Source: Fictibacillus gelatini DSM 15865
GTDB lineage: Bacteria > Bacillota > Bacilli > Bacillales > Fictibacillaceae
DNA: 64,000 bases
Direction: 5' to 3'
Assembly (NCBI RefSeq): GCF_000430745.1
Contig: NZ_AUMP01000002.1
Span: forward strand, 62,001-126,000
The translations under genes and the position numbers were made by a program. The notes under the pieces were generated by a model. That model was not told the DNA's origin. It did no database searches and saw only the letters and a list, made by a program, of their open reading frames with translations. Position 1 is the first letter of the stretch, and each line of letters begins with the position of its first letter. Positions 27,573 through 37,839 of this stretch are shown piece after piece.

Positions 27573-29351
27573 TTATTCGTTCTTTTCTCCTATTTTCACC
27601 TCGAGATGGAGATCATTTAACTGCTTGTCACTGACACTGGATGGTGCGTTTGTCATCAAACAGCTTGCGCTTGCCGTTTTCGGGAAGGCAATCGTGTCAC
27701 GAAGATTGTTTCGTTTGGCAAGCAACATGACAAGACGGTCTAATCCAAGGGCAATTCCACCGTGCGGCGGTGTGCCATATTCAAATGCATCCATTAAAAA
27801 GCCGAATTCCGCACGTGCTGCCTCCGGAGTAAATCCAAGTGCCGCAAACATTTTCTCTTGAATCTCGCGGCGGTAAATCCGCTGTGAACCGCCACCAAGC
27901 TCATAACCATTTAACACAAGGTCATATGCTTTCGCTCGAACTTCACCGGGTGCAGATTCTAATAGTGGAATATCCTCATCTTTTGGCATTGTGAAAGGAT
28001 GATGCATCGCCACATAACGATCTTCTTCTTCGTCATGTTCCAATAGCGGGAAGTCTAATACCCATAGGAAATTTAATTGATTCTCGTCAATTAAGTTTAA
28101 ATCTTTTCCGAGCTTCAGACGAAGTGCCCCTAGACTGTCGCTTACTACCTTCGGTTTGTCGGCGACAAATAAAAACAAATCGCCTGCCTCACCTGCGAGT
28201 GCCTGCAATAAAGCTACAGTCTCTTCTTCCGTAAAGAATTTGGCGATCGGCCCTTTTAAGCTATTTTCTTCGACTTTTAGCCAGGCAAGGCCTTTAGCCC
28301 CATAACGTTTCACGAATTCGGTTAATTGATCGATATCTTTTCGGGAATAGTTAGCAGCTTGTCCTTTCACATTTAATGCTTTAACCTCTCCGCCCGCTTG
28401 AACCGTATCGGCAAATACTTTGAAACCTGACTCCTTCACAAGTTCTGAGACATTGACAAGTTCCATTGCGAAGCGGGTATCTGGCTTATCTGATCCGTAT
28501 CGGTCCATCGCTTCTTTATAGGTCATACGCGGAAACGGCGTTTCGATCTCTACATTTCTCGTTTCTCTCACGAGTTCAACCATCATCGCTTCCATCATGT
28601 TTAAAAGTTCTTCTTGTGTCATGAACGATGTTTCAATGTCGACTTGCGTAAATTCAGGCTGACGGTCGGCGCGCAAGTCTTCATCACGGAAACAGCGAAC
28701 AATCTGGTAATACCGTTCAAAACCGGAGACCATCAATAATTGCTTAAAGAGCTGAGGCGATTGCGGCAATGCGTAAAATTGGCCTGGATGCACCCGGCTT
28801 GGAACAAGATAATCCCGCGCTCCTTCAGGTGTACTTTTGGTGAGCATCGGTGTTTCAATTTCAAAAAACTCGTTTTTGTCAAGGTAATCCCTGATCATTT
28901 TCGTTACTCGATGGCGGAGCTTAATTGTCTCTTGCATCATAGGGCGACGAAGATCTAAATAGCGATATTTTAATCTCACATCTTCATTGATTTCAATGTC
29001 ATCACTAATCGAAAACGGTGGTGTTTTCGCGGCATTTATAATTTCGAGTTCTTCCGCTTGAATTTCGATTTTACCCGTTGCTAGTTTTTCATTGACGGTT
29101 TCAGGAGCCCGTTCAACAACCGTTCCTTTAACCGATAGCACATATTCGCTGCGGACTTTTTCCGCAAGCTCTATTGCCTCTTTAGACACTTCTGGATTAA
29201 ACACGACTTGAACAATTCCTGAACGGTCCCGTAAATCGATGAAAATAAGCCCTCCAAGATCGCGGCGCTTTTGCACCCACCCTTGAAGCTGGACGACTTG
29301 CCCGATTTGTTTTTCGTGTAACTTTCCACACTGATGTGTTCTTGCTGGCAT
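27573..29351 (-). CDS. aspS: Aspartyl-tRNA synthetase
   Basis: This 592-residue bacterial-type class II synthetase has an N-terminal anticodon-binding OB fold ([22 protein letters not shown]), motif 2 [17 protein letters not shown], a GAD insertion domain, and motif 3 [13 protein letters not shown]. It charges tRNA-Asp. The ATG at 29351 has GGAGGAG upstream. It follows hisS by 13 bases and is therefore under the same T-box. Whether it is discriminating or not cannot be stated from motifs alone. Confidence 0.98.
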   Translation of the reverse strand: MPARTHQCGKLHEKQIGQVVQLQGWVQKRRDLGGLIFIDLRDRSGIVQVVFNPEVSKEAIELAEKVRSEYVLSVKGTVVERAPETVNEKLATGKIEIQAEELEIINAAKTPPFSISDDIEINEDVRLKYRYLDLRRPMMQETIKLRHRVTKMIRDYLDKNEFFEIETPMLTKSTPEGARDYLVPSRVHPGQFYALPQSPQLFKQLLMVSGFERYYQIVRCFRDEDLRADRQPEFTQVDIETSFMTQEELLNMMEAMMVELVRETRNVEIETPFPRMTYKEAMDRYGSDKPDTRFAMELVNVSELVKESGFKVFADTVQAGGEVKALNVKGQAANYSRKDIDQLTEFVKRYGAKGLAWLKVEENSLKGPIAKFFTEEETVALLQALAGEAGDLFLFVADKPKVVSDSLGALRLKLGKDLNLIDENQLNFLWVLDFPLLEHDEEEDRYVAMHHPFTMPKDEDIPLLESAPGEVRAKAYDLVLNGYELGGGSQRIYRREIQEKMFAALGFTPEAARAEFGFLMDAFEYGTPPHGGIALGLDRLVMLLAKRNNLRDTIAFPKTASASCLMTNAPSSVSDKQLNDLHLEVKIGEKNE

Positions 29352-29364
29352 ATTGTTTCTCCTC

Positions 29365-30633
29365 CTACATCCGTTCCTTTATAAACTGAATCACTTTCGT
29401 TAGCGGCACTTCCTCCTGTGCCCCTGTTTCCATTTCTTTTACAGAAATGACTCCGCTATTTAGCTCGTCATCACCAAGTACTGCAACAAATTTTGCATTC
29501 AGCCGATCGGCCGCTTTAAATTGTGCTTTCATTTTTTTATCAAGATAATCTTTATCAGCCGAGAGGCCCGCTTTGCGGAATTGGTAAAGCAAACCTGGCG
29601 CTTTTGCTTTTGGCTCTTCCCCCATCGTGACTAAAAATACATCAAGTTGTTCACGAATCGGAAGCGAAATACCTTCAGCATTAAGGGCCAAAAGCAGACG
29701 CTCAATGCTCATCGCAAAACCAATTCCCGGCGTCTTTGGCCCGCCTATTTCTTCGGCAAGTCCGTTGTACCTGCCGCCGCCGCATAACGTTGTAATCGCC
29801 CCGAATCCTTCCGCCTCACTCATAATCTCAAAAGCGGTATGGTTATAGTAATCGAGCCCGCGAACAAGCGCTGGATCAATGACATAATTCATTCCCATGC
29901 TATCAAGTGCCTGTTTAACTGCCTCAAAATAGTGGCGAGATTCCTCGTTCAAGTAATCATAAATGGAAGGAGCACTTCCCATTAACTCATGATCGCGGTC
30001 TTTCTTGCAGTCTAAAATCCTGAGTGGGTTTGTCTCAATTCGATTTTGGCAATCGTGGCAAAACTCTTCAATTCTCGGTTTAAAGTGAGCAATCAGCGCT
30101 TCTCTATGCGCTTTCCGGCTTTCTGAATCCCCGAGCGTGTTAATGACAAGACGTAAGCTTTTTAAACCGAGCTCTTCATAAACGGTCATCGCAAGTGAGA
30201 TTATCTCGGCATCGATAGAAGGATCGGCGCTTCCTAACGCTTCAGCACCGAACTGGACAAATTGCCTCATTCTTCCTGCCTGCGGTCGTTCATAGCGGAA
30301 CATCGGGCCATTATAATATAATTTCACCGGTTGCTGTGGTGCCCCAAATAATTTATTTTCCACAAATGCGCGAACGACAGGCGCAGTCCCTTCTGGACGA
30401 AGCGTCAAACTCCGGTCCCCACGATCCGTAAAAGTATACATTTCTTTTTGAACGATGTCCGTTGTATCTCCAACACTCCGTTTAAAAAGTTCGGTATGTT
30501 CAAAAATCGGCGTCCGTATTTCTTTGTAATTAAAACGGGCACAAATTTCACGTGCTTTTTGTTCGACATATTGCCAATGCTCAACTACACCCGGCAATAA
30601 ATCTTGCGTACCTCTTGGAATTTGAATGTTCAC
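29365..30633 (-). CDS. hisS: Histidyl-tRNA synthetase
   Basis: This 422-residue class II synthetase has motif 2 [17 protein letters not shown], the HisA/HisB signatures [13 protein letters not shown] and [14 protein letters not shown], and motif 3 [13 protein letters not shown], with the C-terminal anticodon-binding domain. It starts at GTG 30633 with AGGAGG upstream. It forms an operon with aspS and lies behind a T-box leader. It is a true HisS, not the HisZ paralogue: catalytic motifs are complete. Confidence 0.98.
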   Translation of the reverse strand: MNIQIPRGTQDLLPGVVEHWQYVEQKAREICARFNYKEIRTPIFEHTELFKRSVGDTTDIVQKEMYTFTDRGDRSLTLRPEGTAPVVRAFVENKLFGAPQQPVKLYYNGPMFRYERPQAGRMRQFVQFGAEALGSADPSIDAEIISLAMTVYEELGLKSLRLVINTLGDSESRKAHREALIAHFKPRIEEFCHDCQNRIETNPLRILDCKKDRDHELMGSAPSIYDYLNEESRHYFEAVKQALDSMGMNYVIDPALVRGLDYYNHTAFEIMSEAEGFGAITTLCGGGRYNGLAEEIGGPKTPGIGFAMSIERLLLALNAEGISLPIREQLDVFLVTMGEEPKAKAPGLLYQFRKAGLSADKDYLDKKMKAQFKAADRLNAKFVAVLGDDELNSGVISVKEMETGAQEEVPLTKVIQFIKERM

Positions 30634-30674
30634 TCTTATAACCTCCTGATACTACTAAAGGGTTTTTTATAGCA

Positions 30675-30945
30675 ACAAAAAAACTCCCACCCCTATTTTC
30701 CGAAAAAATAGGGACGAGAGTATTTACCCGCGGTGCCACCCTGAATTGAAGCTTTCTACGCTTCCGCTCTTGCAAGTAACGTTTGCTTACGTCCAACTCT
30801 ACAAGGTAATCCGTTCGAATTGAAACCTCTGGAGTGTCTTTCATTAAATCATCATGGGAATTGCTCACAGCCTAAGGCATTTCCTCTCTTAACATGTGGG
30901 GTTTAATTACTTTTCTCCGTCATTGGCAGTATTTTTTAGAATTGT
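30675..30945 (-). promoter_or_regulatory. T-box riboswitch leader of hisS-aspS
   Basis: Minus-strand AGGGTGGCACCGCG (30729-30742) is the T-box sequence. A terminator with CTCGTCCCTATTTT paired to AAAATAGGGGTGGGAG and a T-run follows (about 30677-30721). Stem I features AAGAGAGGAAATGCC are seen near 30880-30895. A CAC triplet at 30834-30836 could be the histidine specifier; that choice is tentative. Confidence 0.9.
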
Positions 30946-30950
30946 CTTTT

Positions 30951-30979
30951 ATCTTACTCATGAAGCAGAAATCTGTCAA
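30951..30979 (-). promoter_or_regulatory. Sigma-A promoter of hisS-aspS
   Basis: Minus-strand TTGACA (30974-30979), a 17-base spacer and TAAGAT (30951-30956), directly upstream of the T-box leader. Confidence 0.85.
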
Positions 30980-30984
30980 TAGTT

Positions 30985-31158
30985 TTAGCGATTAATTTTT
31001 TTCTTTAATTTTCGGACATGGTTTAGTGACAGGTTAAATTCTTCGGCAAGTTCAAGATTCGTTAAGCCCTGTTCTTTTTGTAAAAAATCATGAAAGTCAA
31101 CGCCCATCATCTGATTAAGTCCGTTAGTTGTTTGATTTTCTCGATCACCTTGACGCAT
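30985..31158 (-). CDS. Small 57-residue HTH protein (YrzK-like)
   Basis: A short frame starts at ATG 31158 behind AAGGAG and stops at 30985. The protein begins MRQGDRENQT and its C-terminal half, GLTNLELAEEFNLSLNHVRK followed by LKKKINR, is a helix-turn-helix resembling sigma-factor region 4 or a short RNA-polymerase-associated HTH. From memory B. subtilis has a small gene (yrzK) near this place, between hisS and the dtd side. The function is unknown. The ribosome binding site is inside a large hairpin (31164-31218), and the stop codon is only six bases from the -35 of the hisS promoter. Confident as a gene, not as to role. Confidence 0.75.
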   Translation of the reverse strand: MRQGDRENQTTNGLNQMMGVDFHDFLQKEQGLTNLELAEEFNLSLNHVRKLKKKINR

Positions 31159-31163
31159 TGTAC

Positions 31164-31218
31164 CGCTCCTTCACCTTTTTCTTTAGTGTTTCCAAAAGGT
31201 GAATTTTCAAACGGAGCG
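31164..31218 (-). promoter_or_regulatory. Hairpin that buries the ribosome binding site of the 57-residue HTH gene
   Basis: CGCTCC plus TTCACCTTTT (31164-31179 on the plus strand) pairs with AAAAGGTGAA (31194-31203) and GGAGCG (31213-31218), 16 pairs with a 9-base bulge. On the transcript the AAGGAG site is in the 3' arm. No T-run follows, so it is not a standard terminator. Confidence 0.6.
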
Positions 31219-31220
31219 TT

Positions 31221-31673
31221 TTATTTAAGCCATTCTTTTGTATCTAAAATAAGCGTAACAGGACCATCATTGATAAGCGAAACGTCCATCATCGCACCAA
31301 ATTCTCCGGTTTCTACTGTCAAGCCTTTTTCACGCAATTTTTCATTAAAAGCTTCATAGAGAGCACGTGCATATGTTGGCTTAGCCGCGCCTATAAAGCT
31401 CGGACGGCGCCCTTTTCGGGTGTCCCCATATAACGTAAATTGGGAGACGGATAATACTTCTCCTCCAACATCGATGAGAGACAGATTCATTTTTTGCTCG
31501 TCATCTTCAAAAATTCGCAAATTAGGAATTTTTTCAGCCAGTACTCTGGCATCGTCATCTGTATCATCATGGGTTACACCGACGAGAAGTAAAAGGCCGT
31601 GATTGATCTTTCCTACAATTTGGCCGCCTACCGTTACCGATGCCTGTTTTACACGCTGTAAAACGATTCTCAT
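31221..31673 (-). CDS. dtd: D-aminoacyl-tRNA deacylase
   Basis: This 150-residue enzyme hydrolyses D-amino acids from tRNA. It starts [15 protein letters not shown], has [20 protein letters not shown] (the SQFTL motif) and ends with [11 protein letters not shown] (the NxGPVT motif), both active-site signatures. The ATG at 31673 has AGAGGGG upstream. It follows relA by 18 bases in the same operon, as in B. subtilis (yrvI). The yrvJ amidase gene expected next is missing. Confidence 0.96.
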   Translation of the reverse strand: MRIVLQRVKQASVTVGGQIVGKINHGLLLLVGVTHDDTDDDARVLAEKIPNLRIFEDDEQKMNLSLIDVGGEVLSVSQFTLYGDTRKGRRPSFIGAAKPTYARALYEAFNEKLREKGLTVETGEFGAMMDVSLINDGPVTLILDTKEWLK

Positions 31674-31691
31674 AACCGATCCCCTCTTCAT

Positions 31692-33869
31692 TTATTGCAT
31701 AATCCGTGTGACGGCATAAATATCCGGTATCCGCTTAATTCTTTCGACCACTTTCTGCAAATGGTTTACATTATGAATCGAAATCGACATATGGATTGTC
31801 GCCATTTTATTGCGGTCAGAGCGTCCCGAGACGGCCGTAATGTTCGTTTTCGTCTCGGCAACAGCTTGCAAGACTTCATTCAGCAAGCCGCGGCGGTCGA
31901 AACCATTGATTTCAATATCGACATTATAGCTTTTCGGCTGCTCAGAATCGCCTTCCCATTCAACGGAGAGAAGCCGGTCTTCCACGTCTTCTGTACTGAC
32001 GTTGACACAATCCGCACGATGGACAGAAACGCCGCGTCCTTTTGTAATAAAACCGACAATTTCATCACCGGGCACAGGATTGCAGCATCTGGCCAGCCGA
32101 ATGAGCAAATTGTCGATCCCTTTCACGACAATGCCGGTATCCGTTTTCTTTTTCGCAGGATAATTTTTTGATTCAACAACCTTTTCAATGACCTGGTCAT
32201 TTTGCGCCGCCTGGTTTTGCCGGCGTAATTTTTCCGTCAGCCTTGTCGCAATTTGCGCGGCAGTAATGCCGTTATAACCGACCGCAGCATACATGTCTTC
32301 TTCATTTGAAAAATTAAATTTGCGGACAACGGCCTCGATGTTTTCATTTGTAAAGACATCTTTCAATTCGAACCCGTGATTTTTCACTTCTTTTTCAACG
32401 AGTTCCTTTCCTTTTGCGACATTTTCTTCGCGCCGTTCCCGTTTGAAAAATTGCCGGATTTTATTTTTCGCATGCGAGCTTTGCGTTATTTTTAGCCAAT
32501 CCTGGCTTGGTCCGTAACTATGTTTACTCGTTAAAATCTCAACAATATCGCCCGTTTTTAATTTATAATCAAGGGTTACCATCTTTCCGTTTACTTTTGC
32601 CCCGATACATTTATTGCCGATTTCACTATGAATCCGGTAGGCAAAATCAATCGGGACAGATCCGGCCGGGAGTTCGAACACGTCTCCTTTTGGCGTAAAA
32701 ACAAAGACCATGTCTGAAAACAAATCTACTTTTAGCGATTCCATAAATTCTTCAGCATCCGTCGCATCGTCTTGCCATTCAAGAATTTCGCGGAACCATG
32801 TCAATTTATCTTCAAAGCTGTTTTGCGGTGTTTTTTTCACGCCTTCCTTATAGGCCCAGTGTGCAGCAATACCGTACTCGGCAATTTTATGCATTTCCGC
32901 CGTTCGAATTTGCACTTCGAGCGGGTCGCCCTTCGGCCCAATAACGGTCGTATGAAGGGACTGGTACATGTTTGCTTTCGGCATCGCAATATAGTCTTTA
33001 AACCTTCCCGGCATTGGCTTCCAACATGTATGGATGATTCCAAGGACCGCATAGCAGTCTTTAATGCTGCTAACGATGACTCGAACGGCAAGGAGATCAT
33101 AAATTTCGTTAAACTGTTTGTTTTGTTTTGCCATTTTGCGGTAGATGGAGTAAATATGTTTTGGTCGTCCGGAGATTTCCGCTTTAATATTTACATCTTT
33201 CAATTGATCGCGGATTTGATCCATGACTTTTTCGACATATTGCTCCCGTTCGGTTCGCTTTTGTTGCATTAAATTGACGATCCTGTAATATTGCTGCGGA
33301 TTTAAGTATCGAAGCGCAATATCTTCAAGCTCCCACTTAATTTTTGAAATCCCTAGCCGATGGGCAAGCGGAGCGAAGATTTCAAGCGTTTCGTTCGCTT
33401 TTTGGATCTGTTTTTCTTTCGTCATATATTTTAATGTCCGCATATTATGCAAGCGGTCAGCTAATTTGATCAAAATGCAGCGAATGTCCTGAGCCATGGC
33501 GACAAACATTTTCCGGTGGTTTTCCGCCTGCTGCTCTTCTTTTGATTTAAATTTAATTTTTTTCAGCTTCGTAACCCCGTCGACAAGCATGGCTACTTCT
33601 TCATTGAATTTTTCGCTAATATCTTTCAAAGTAACAGGCGTATCTTCCACTACGTCATGAAGAAATCCGGCTGCAACGGTCACCGGATCCATTTGCAAGT
33701 CTACGAGAATGCCGGCTACCTCAACAGGATGCTGGATATAAGGATCGCCCGAATGACGCAATTGCCCTTCATGTGCATCCTTTGCGTATTCATAAGCACG
33801 CTCAATTAATTGTAAATCTTCATCAGATAAATAGTTCCCCGCTTTTTGTAACACTTCTTCAATCGTCAT
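31692..33869 (-). CDS. relA: Bifunctional (p)ppGpp synthetase/hydrolase
   Basis: This 725-residue long RSH protein makes and degrades (p)ppGpp in the stringent response. The hydrolase HD site is HPVEVAG and FLHDVVEDTPVT; the synthetase part has GRPKHIYSIYRKM and YDLLAVRVIV; then a TGS domain (VFVFTPKGDVFELPAGSVPIDFAYRIH), a zinc-finger/helical region with LARCCNPVPGDEIVG, and a C-terminal ACT domain. Both catalytic halves look intact. It precedes dtd and has its own promoter at 33905-33933. Confidence 0.97.
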   Translation of the reverse strand: MTIEEVLQKAGNYLSDEDLQLIERAYEYAKDAHEGQLRHSGDPYIQHPVEVAGILVDLQMDPVTVAAGFLHDVVEDTPVTLKDISEKFNEEVAMLVDGVTKLKKIKFKSKEEQQAENHRKMFVAMAQDIRCILIKLADRLHNMRTLKYMTKEKQIQKANETLEIFAPLAHRLGISKIKWELEDIALRYLNPQQYYRIVNLMQQKRTEREQYVEKVMDQIRDQLKDVNIKAEISGRPKHIYSIYRKMAKQNKQFNEIYDLLAVRVIVSSIKDCYAVLGIIHTCWKPMPGRFKDYIAMPKANMYQSLHTTVIGPKGDPLEVQIRTAEMHKIAEYGIAAHWAYKEGVKKTPQNSFEDKLTWFREILEWQDDATDAEEFMESLKVDLFSDMVFVFTPKGDVFELPAGSVPIDFAYRIHSEIGNKCIGAKVNGKMVTLDYKLKTGDIVEILTSKHSYGPSQDWLKITQSSHAKNKIRQFFKRERREENVAKGKELVEKEVKNHGFELKDVFTNENIEAVVRKFNFSNEEDMYAAVGYNGITAAQIATRLTEKLRRQNQAAQNDQVIEKVVESKNYPAKKKTDTGIVVKGIDNLLIRLARCCNPVPGDEIVGFITKGRGVSVHRADCVNVSTEDVEDRLLSVEWEGDSEQPKSYNVDIEINGFDRRGLLNEVLQAVAETKTNITAVSGRSDRNKMATIHMSISIHNVNHLQKVVERIKRIPDIYAVTRIMQ

Positions 33870-33904
33870 CGGATCACCTTGTCTAGAAATAGTATATAGC
33901 TTCT

Positions 33905-33933
33905 ATTATCTTCAAAATCTTGTAGGCTGTAAA
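33905..33933 (-). promoter_or_regulatory. Sigma-A promoter of relA
   Basis: Minus-strand TTTACA (33928-33933) and GATAAT (33905-33910) with 17 bases between, about 36 bases before the relA start. Confidence 0.6.
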
Positions 33934-33974
33934 GGAGAACAACGAAATTTGTCGATTTTTCTTTATCCTATAAT

Positions 33975-34005
33975 AAAAAAAGGCACTTGAGGAGTGCCTT
34001 TTTTT
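33975..34005 (-). terminator. Terminator of recJ-apt
   Basis: AAAAAAAGGCACT and AGTGCCTTTTTTT form a stem with T-runs either way, just after apt. Confidence 0.9.
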
Positions 34006-34011
34006 ATTATA

Positions 34012-34524
34012 TTAATATTGTGTTAACGTAAAAATGTCATAACCTGAAAGTTTATTGCGGCCGTCAAGATACGTGAGCTCGATCATGAAAGCGATCCCAA
34101 CTACGATCCCGCCAAGTTTTTCTACTAGTTGAACGGTTGCATCAATCGTCCCGCCAGTCGCCAAAAGATCATCTGTGATGAGAACGCGCTGTCCCGGTTG
34201 AATCGCGTCTTTATGCATCGTCAACACATCTTTTCCGTACTCTTTCCCGTAGTCTACTTTCACCACTTCCCGAGGAAGCTTTCCATCTTTACGTACAGGA
34301 ACAAAACCGATACCTAGCTTATAAGCGACCGGACAGCCAACGATAAATCCTCTCGCCTCTGGTCCAACGACAACGTCCGCCTGGACCTTCTCTGCATATG
34401 CGGCAATATCGTCAATTGCCTTTTTGTAAACTTCTCCATCTTGCATTAAAGTCGTAATGTCTTTAAAGCGAATCCCTTCCATCGGGAAATTTTCTACGAC
34501 AGAAATATACTGTTTATAATTCAT
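34012..34524 (-). CDS. apt: Adenine phosphoribosyltransferase
   Basis: This 170-residue type I PRTase salvages adenine to AMP. The PRPP-binding loop is [16 protein letters not shown], preceded by the substrate loop [16 protein letters not shown]; the start [29 protein letters not shown] is typical. It follows recJ by two bases and is cotranscribed. The downstream order apt-relA links purine salvage with (p)ppGpp metabolism, as in B. subtilis. Confidence 0.97.
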   Translation of the reverse strand: MNYKQYISVVENFPMEGIRFKDITTLMQDGEVYKKAIDDIAAYAEKVQADVVVGPEARGFIVGCPVAYKLGIGFVPVRKDGKLPREVVKVDYGKEYGKDVLTMHKDAIQPGQRVLITDDLLATGGTIDATVQLVEKLGGIVVGIAFMIELTYLDGRNKLSGYDIFTLTQY

Positions 34525-34526
34525 TT

Positions 34527-36872
34527 TTAAACCTCCTGTTTCATCTTACAAGCATGTTTATTTTTAAACCAATTTTTCAAATCGTTATAGGAGGAGTAAA
34601 CTAGTTCATTTTCGATTTCCACTTGTTCTAATTTTCTCCTGTATGCATTTGACTCTTGTAAATCTTTTTTCTTCGGATGGTCATTTAAGTAAATCACACC
34701 ATCCTTTATTGTAACAAATTCCAGCTCAAAAAACACCCTGGACATGAATTGGATCGTCTCAGCCGACCACCCTTTTAATCGAGCCAATTCGTTTCCGTTT
34801 TTTTGCAAATTAAATGTTTTTCGTTTGTAAAGAAATTTATAATACCAGCTAAAGTGGTCACGAGACGGAATCGTCGAGAAAAAATGGTCGTTATCTTGAT
34901 GAAAAACGACGTAAGTTCGCTCTGGCACAGCCGTGTTTTCTAGCAGGCAATCGAGTTCTTCTTTCGTATTCGGGACATCCAGAAAAATGACATATTTGCC
35001 TTCAAACGCCGCTTCCTTATTTGACTGCGGCATAATGACGCGTCCCTTCCATTCATGAAGCCCAAACCGTTCAAGACTTTCTTCACGAAAAGCGATATAG
35101 ACCGCTTTTTCTTCAGGAATGTCATGAATCCTCTTTTTAACATCCCTTATTCCGCGAAAATCGAAGAGCTGCCACTCATTAACCGCCATATCATGAATCA
35201 TTAGCTGTGGCTTGCGGTAACCGTTCCATTCATTAATGGAAAGTTCACCAACGGCGGATACAGTAGAATGGTATGTCATTTCATCCATCAGGTCTCCTTT
35301 TTGAAACCCGATTGTATCAAGCACTGCTTGTCCATCGGTAAACTGCAATTTCAAATGATTAGACTGGCTTCCAATCTTTTTCATTTCCCGGATTTGCATG
35401 TCTTTAAGCAGCACTCTCGGAACAGGATTACTGACTCCAAATGGTGCAAGTTTGTTCATTTGTTCGATCGTTTCAATCGTAATATCTTCCAACCGGCATT
35501 CAATATCAACTTGTGTAATTGGCTTTAAATCCTCTTCCGCCAATTTTTCAAATGCCAACCGGTTTAAACGTTCTCTCAACTCATCAACATCATCGATGGC
35601 AAGCGTCATCCCCGCAGCCATTGGATGTCCCCCAAAATGCGGCAAAATATCACGGCACGTTGATAAATTTTCAAACATGTCAAATCCTTCAATGCTTCGC
35701 GCCGATCCTTTCGCCACCCCTTTTTCTTGATCAATGCTTAAGACGATCGTCGGCCGATAAAATTTTTCCACAAGCCTTGATGCGACAATTCCGATGACGC
35801 CAGGATTCCAATCTTCTTTTGCGACAACGAGCACGCGGTTTTCTTCCAGCGGAAAATTAGATTCGACGACATCAATCGCTTCCTTCGTCATTTCATTGAC
35901 AATCGTCTGGCGGCTTTTGTTCATTTGATCAATTTCTTCGGCTAACAATTTCGCTTCCTCATGATCATCAGTAGTAAACAGTTCAACAGCGGGAATGGCC
36001 GAATCGAGGCGACCAGCAGCATTGACGCGCGGCCCGATCGCAAAACCGATATGTTCTGCATTTAAATCTTTATCATGCAAATCCGCTACCTTTAACAATG
36101 CTTTTAAACCCGGTTTATCCGTTTGTTTTAGTGCCTTGATTCCTTCGCGCGCTAATATCCGGTTCTCTCCAATAAGCGGAACAAGGTCGGCGATCGTTCC
36201 GATGGCGGCAATATCTAGCAACTTAAGCGGCGCTCGACCTAAAAGCGCATGTGATACTTTAAAAGCGACACCAACACCCGCAAGACCTTTAAACGGGTAA
36301 GGGCAGCCCGGCTTTTTCGGATTGATGATGCTATAGGCATCGGGAAGCACAGGCGGTGGTTCATGATGGTCCGTCACGATAAAATCCAGCCCAAGTTCTT
36401 TTGCGACTTGTGCTTCATGAACAGCGCTAATACCAGTATCGACCGTAATGATTAATTGAAAGCCCTCCTCTTTTGCCCAGCGAAGGGCATTTTCATTAGG
36501 GCCGTATCCTTCTGTAAAACGATTCGGGATATAGTAATCAAAATCCGCTTGTAATTCCTTTAACGTAAATACCATGACCGATGTACTCGAGACACCATCA
36601 GCATCATAATCTCCGAAAACGAGAATTTTTTCTTTATCGGAAATGGCTTTATGTATACGTTTAACAGTTACATCCATACCGTCCATTAAAAAAGGATCGT
36701 ACAAATGATCCGATCCATCAAATAAAAAATGCTCTGCATCTTCCGGTGTGTCGATTCCCCGTGACACTAAAAGCTTTGCGAGAAGCTCTGGCAGTTTTAG
36801 TGAAGAGGCTATAGTTGCTGCTTTTCCTTCATCAACGGGCAGAACATTCCACCTCGTCTTCGCCTTTAACAT
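34527..36872 (-). CDS. recJ: Single-stranded-DNA-specific exonuclease RecJ
   Basis: This 781-residue DHH-family 5'-3' exonuclease acts in recombination and mismatch repair. Motifs seen are [15 protein letters not shown] (DHH motif I), [17 protein letters not shown] and [10 protein letters not shown] of the DHHA1 domain, followed by an OB fold and a long C-terminal extension of about 220 residues seen in Bacillus RecJ. The ATG at 36872 has AAGAGGTG upstream. The promoter at 36896-36924 is overlapped by a 13-bp-arm palindrome. Confidence 0.96.
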   Translation of the reverse strand: MLKAKTRWNVLPVDEGKAATIASSLKLPELLAKLLVSRGIDTPEDAEHFLFDGSDHLYDPFLMDGMDVTVKRIHKAISDKEKILVFGDYDADGVSSTSVMVFTLKELQADFDYYIPNRFTEGYGPNENALRWAKEEGFQLIITVDTGISAVHEAQVAKELGLDFIVTDHHEPPPVLPDAYSIINPKKPGCPYPFKGLAGVGVAFKVSHALLGRAPLKLLDIAAIGTIADLVPLIGENRILAREGIKALKQTDKPGLKALLKVADLHDKDLNAEHIGFAIGPRVNAAGRLDSAIPAVELFTTDDHEEAKLLAEEIDQMNKSRQTIVNEMTKEAIDVVESNFPLEENRVLVVAKEDWNPGVIGIVASRLVEKFYRPTIVLSIDQEKGVAKGSARSIEGFDMFENLSTCRDILPHFGGHPMAAGMTLAIDDVDELRERLNRLAFEKLAEEDLKPITQVDIECRLEDITIETIEQMNKLAPFGVSNPVPRVLLKDMQIREMKKIGSQSNHLKLQFTDGQAVLDTIGFQKGDLMDEMTYHSTVSAVGELSINEWNGYRKPQLMIHDMAVNEWQLFDFRGIRDVKKRIHDIPEEKAVYIAFREESLERFGLHEWKGRVIMPQSNKEAAFEGKYVIFLDVPNTKEELDCLLENTAVPERTYVVFHQDNDHFFSTIPSRDHFSWYYKFLYKRKTFNLQKNGNELARLKGWSAETIQFMSRVFFELEFVTIKDGVIYLNDHPKKKDLQESNAYRRKLEQVEIENELVYSSYNDLKNWFKNKHACKMKQEV

Positions 36873-36880
36873 AAAAATCA

Positions 36881-36918
36881 CCTCTTAACTCGTTTATTAT
36901 ACTAGACGAGTTAGGAGG
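36881..36918. promoter_or_regulatory. Inverted repeat over the recJ promoter -10 and ribosome binding site
   Basis: CCTCTTAACTCGT (36881-36893) and ACGAGTTAGGAGG (36906-36918) are inverted copies with one mismatch around a 12-base spacer. The -10 TATAAT sits in the spacer. It could be an operator; the RNA start would fall inside it, so an RNA hairpin is less likely. Confidence 0.5.
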
Positions 36919-36924
36919 TGACAA
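36896..36924 (-). promoter_or_regulatory. Sigma-A promoter of recJ-apt
   Basis: Minus-strand TTGTCA (36919-36924) and TATAAT (36896-36901), 17-base spacer. Confidence 0.75.
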
Positions 36925-36942
36925 TGGACAATGTTTTGAAAC

Positions 36943-37839
36943 CTATGCTTTATTCGTTGCGGGCTTTAATTTTTGTTTTTTCATTTGTTTGCTTTTCCAG
37001 ACAAACCATACTTGCGAAGCGATGCAAATCGATGAATACGCTCCGAACACTAAGCCGATTAATAAGGCGATCGAGAAATTGCGGATCGATTCGCTTCCGA
37101 AAATAAGCAAAGCCAATGCCGCGATGACAACGGTTAAAACGGTATTGATCGACCGTGTAAACGTTTGGAGAATGCTGTCGTTGATCACTTTTGCCAGTTG
37201 TTCAGATGTTTTCACTTTCGATAGCTTCATATTTTCCCGAATCCGGTCAAAAACAACGATCGTATCATTGATCGAATAACCAACGATCGTTAGAACGGCG
37301 GCAACAAATGTAAGATCAACTTCAAGTCGCAAAATGCTAAATATAGCGATGATCATAAAGGCATCATGCAATAAAGCGATGATTGAAGCTAACGCCATAA
37401 GCCATTCAAAGCGGATGGAAACATAAATAATGATTCCGATCGAAGCGATCAATACGGCAAAGAGCGCATTTCGTGCCAATTCCCTTCCGATCATCGGGTC
37501 AACGGTGTTGGCATTCGTATTTTTATCCCCGTACTGCTCTTTCACTTTCGCGATTTCTTCTTTCGATAATACCCCTTTAAACGAGACACTGGCAATATTA
37601 TCTTTTGCCCCGGATAAAACAACCGATTCGGGTTTTAATCCCATCTTTTCAAAATCATTTTTTATATCGATATCGTTTAGCCGATGATCACTCGTAATTT
37701 GCACACGGGTACCGCTCGAAAAATCGAGCCCCAGGTTTAATTTAAAAATGAACAAGCATAAAATGCCGGCAATCGTTATGATCGCAGAGAACATGAAGAA
37801 AATTTTTCGATGGTGCACAAAATCATATTTAAAGTTCAC
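36943..37839 (-). CDS. secF: Protein translocase subunit SecF (separate gene)
   Basis: This 298-residue membrane protein has six spans, beginning YDFVHHRKIFFMFSAIITIAG and including LNLGLDFSSGTRVQ, the SecF signature, and SINDTIVVFDRIREN. With SecD it uses the proton gradient to pull proteins through SecYEG. In B. subtilis SecD and SecF are one fused chain; here a stop codon ends secD and secF starts at GTG 37839 with AAAGGAG upstream, overlapping secD by 11 bases. The GTG at 37848 touches the ribosome binding site and is less likely. Confidence 0.94.
   Translation of the reverse strand: MNFKYDFVHHRKIFFMFSAIITIAGILCLFIFKLNLGLDFSSGTRVQITSDHRLNDIDIKNDFEKMGLKPESVVLSGAKDNIASVSFKGVLSKEEIAKVKEQYGDKNTNANTVDPMIGRELARNALFAVLIASIGIIIYVSIRFEWLMALASIIALLHDAFMIIAIFSILRLEVDLTFVAAVLTIVGYSINDTIVVFDRIRENMKLSKVKTSEQLAKVINDSILQTFTRSINTVLTVVIAALALLIFGSESIRNFSIALLIGLVFGAYSSICIASQVWFVWKSKQMKKQKLKPATNKA

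Noticed and set aside
36918-37106. Plus-strand 62-codon frame with GGAGGTGACA before its ATG
   Set aside because: It is antisense to secF; the GGAGG is the arm of the recJ promoter palindrome, and the protein (rich in Arg, Ser and Phe) resembles no family.
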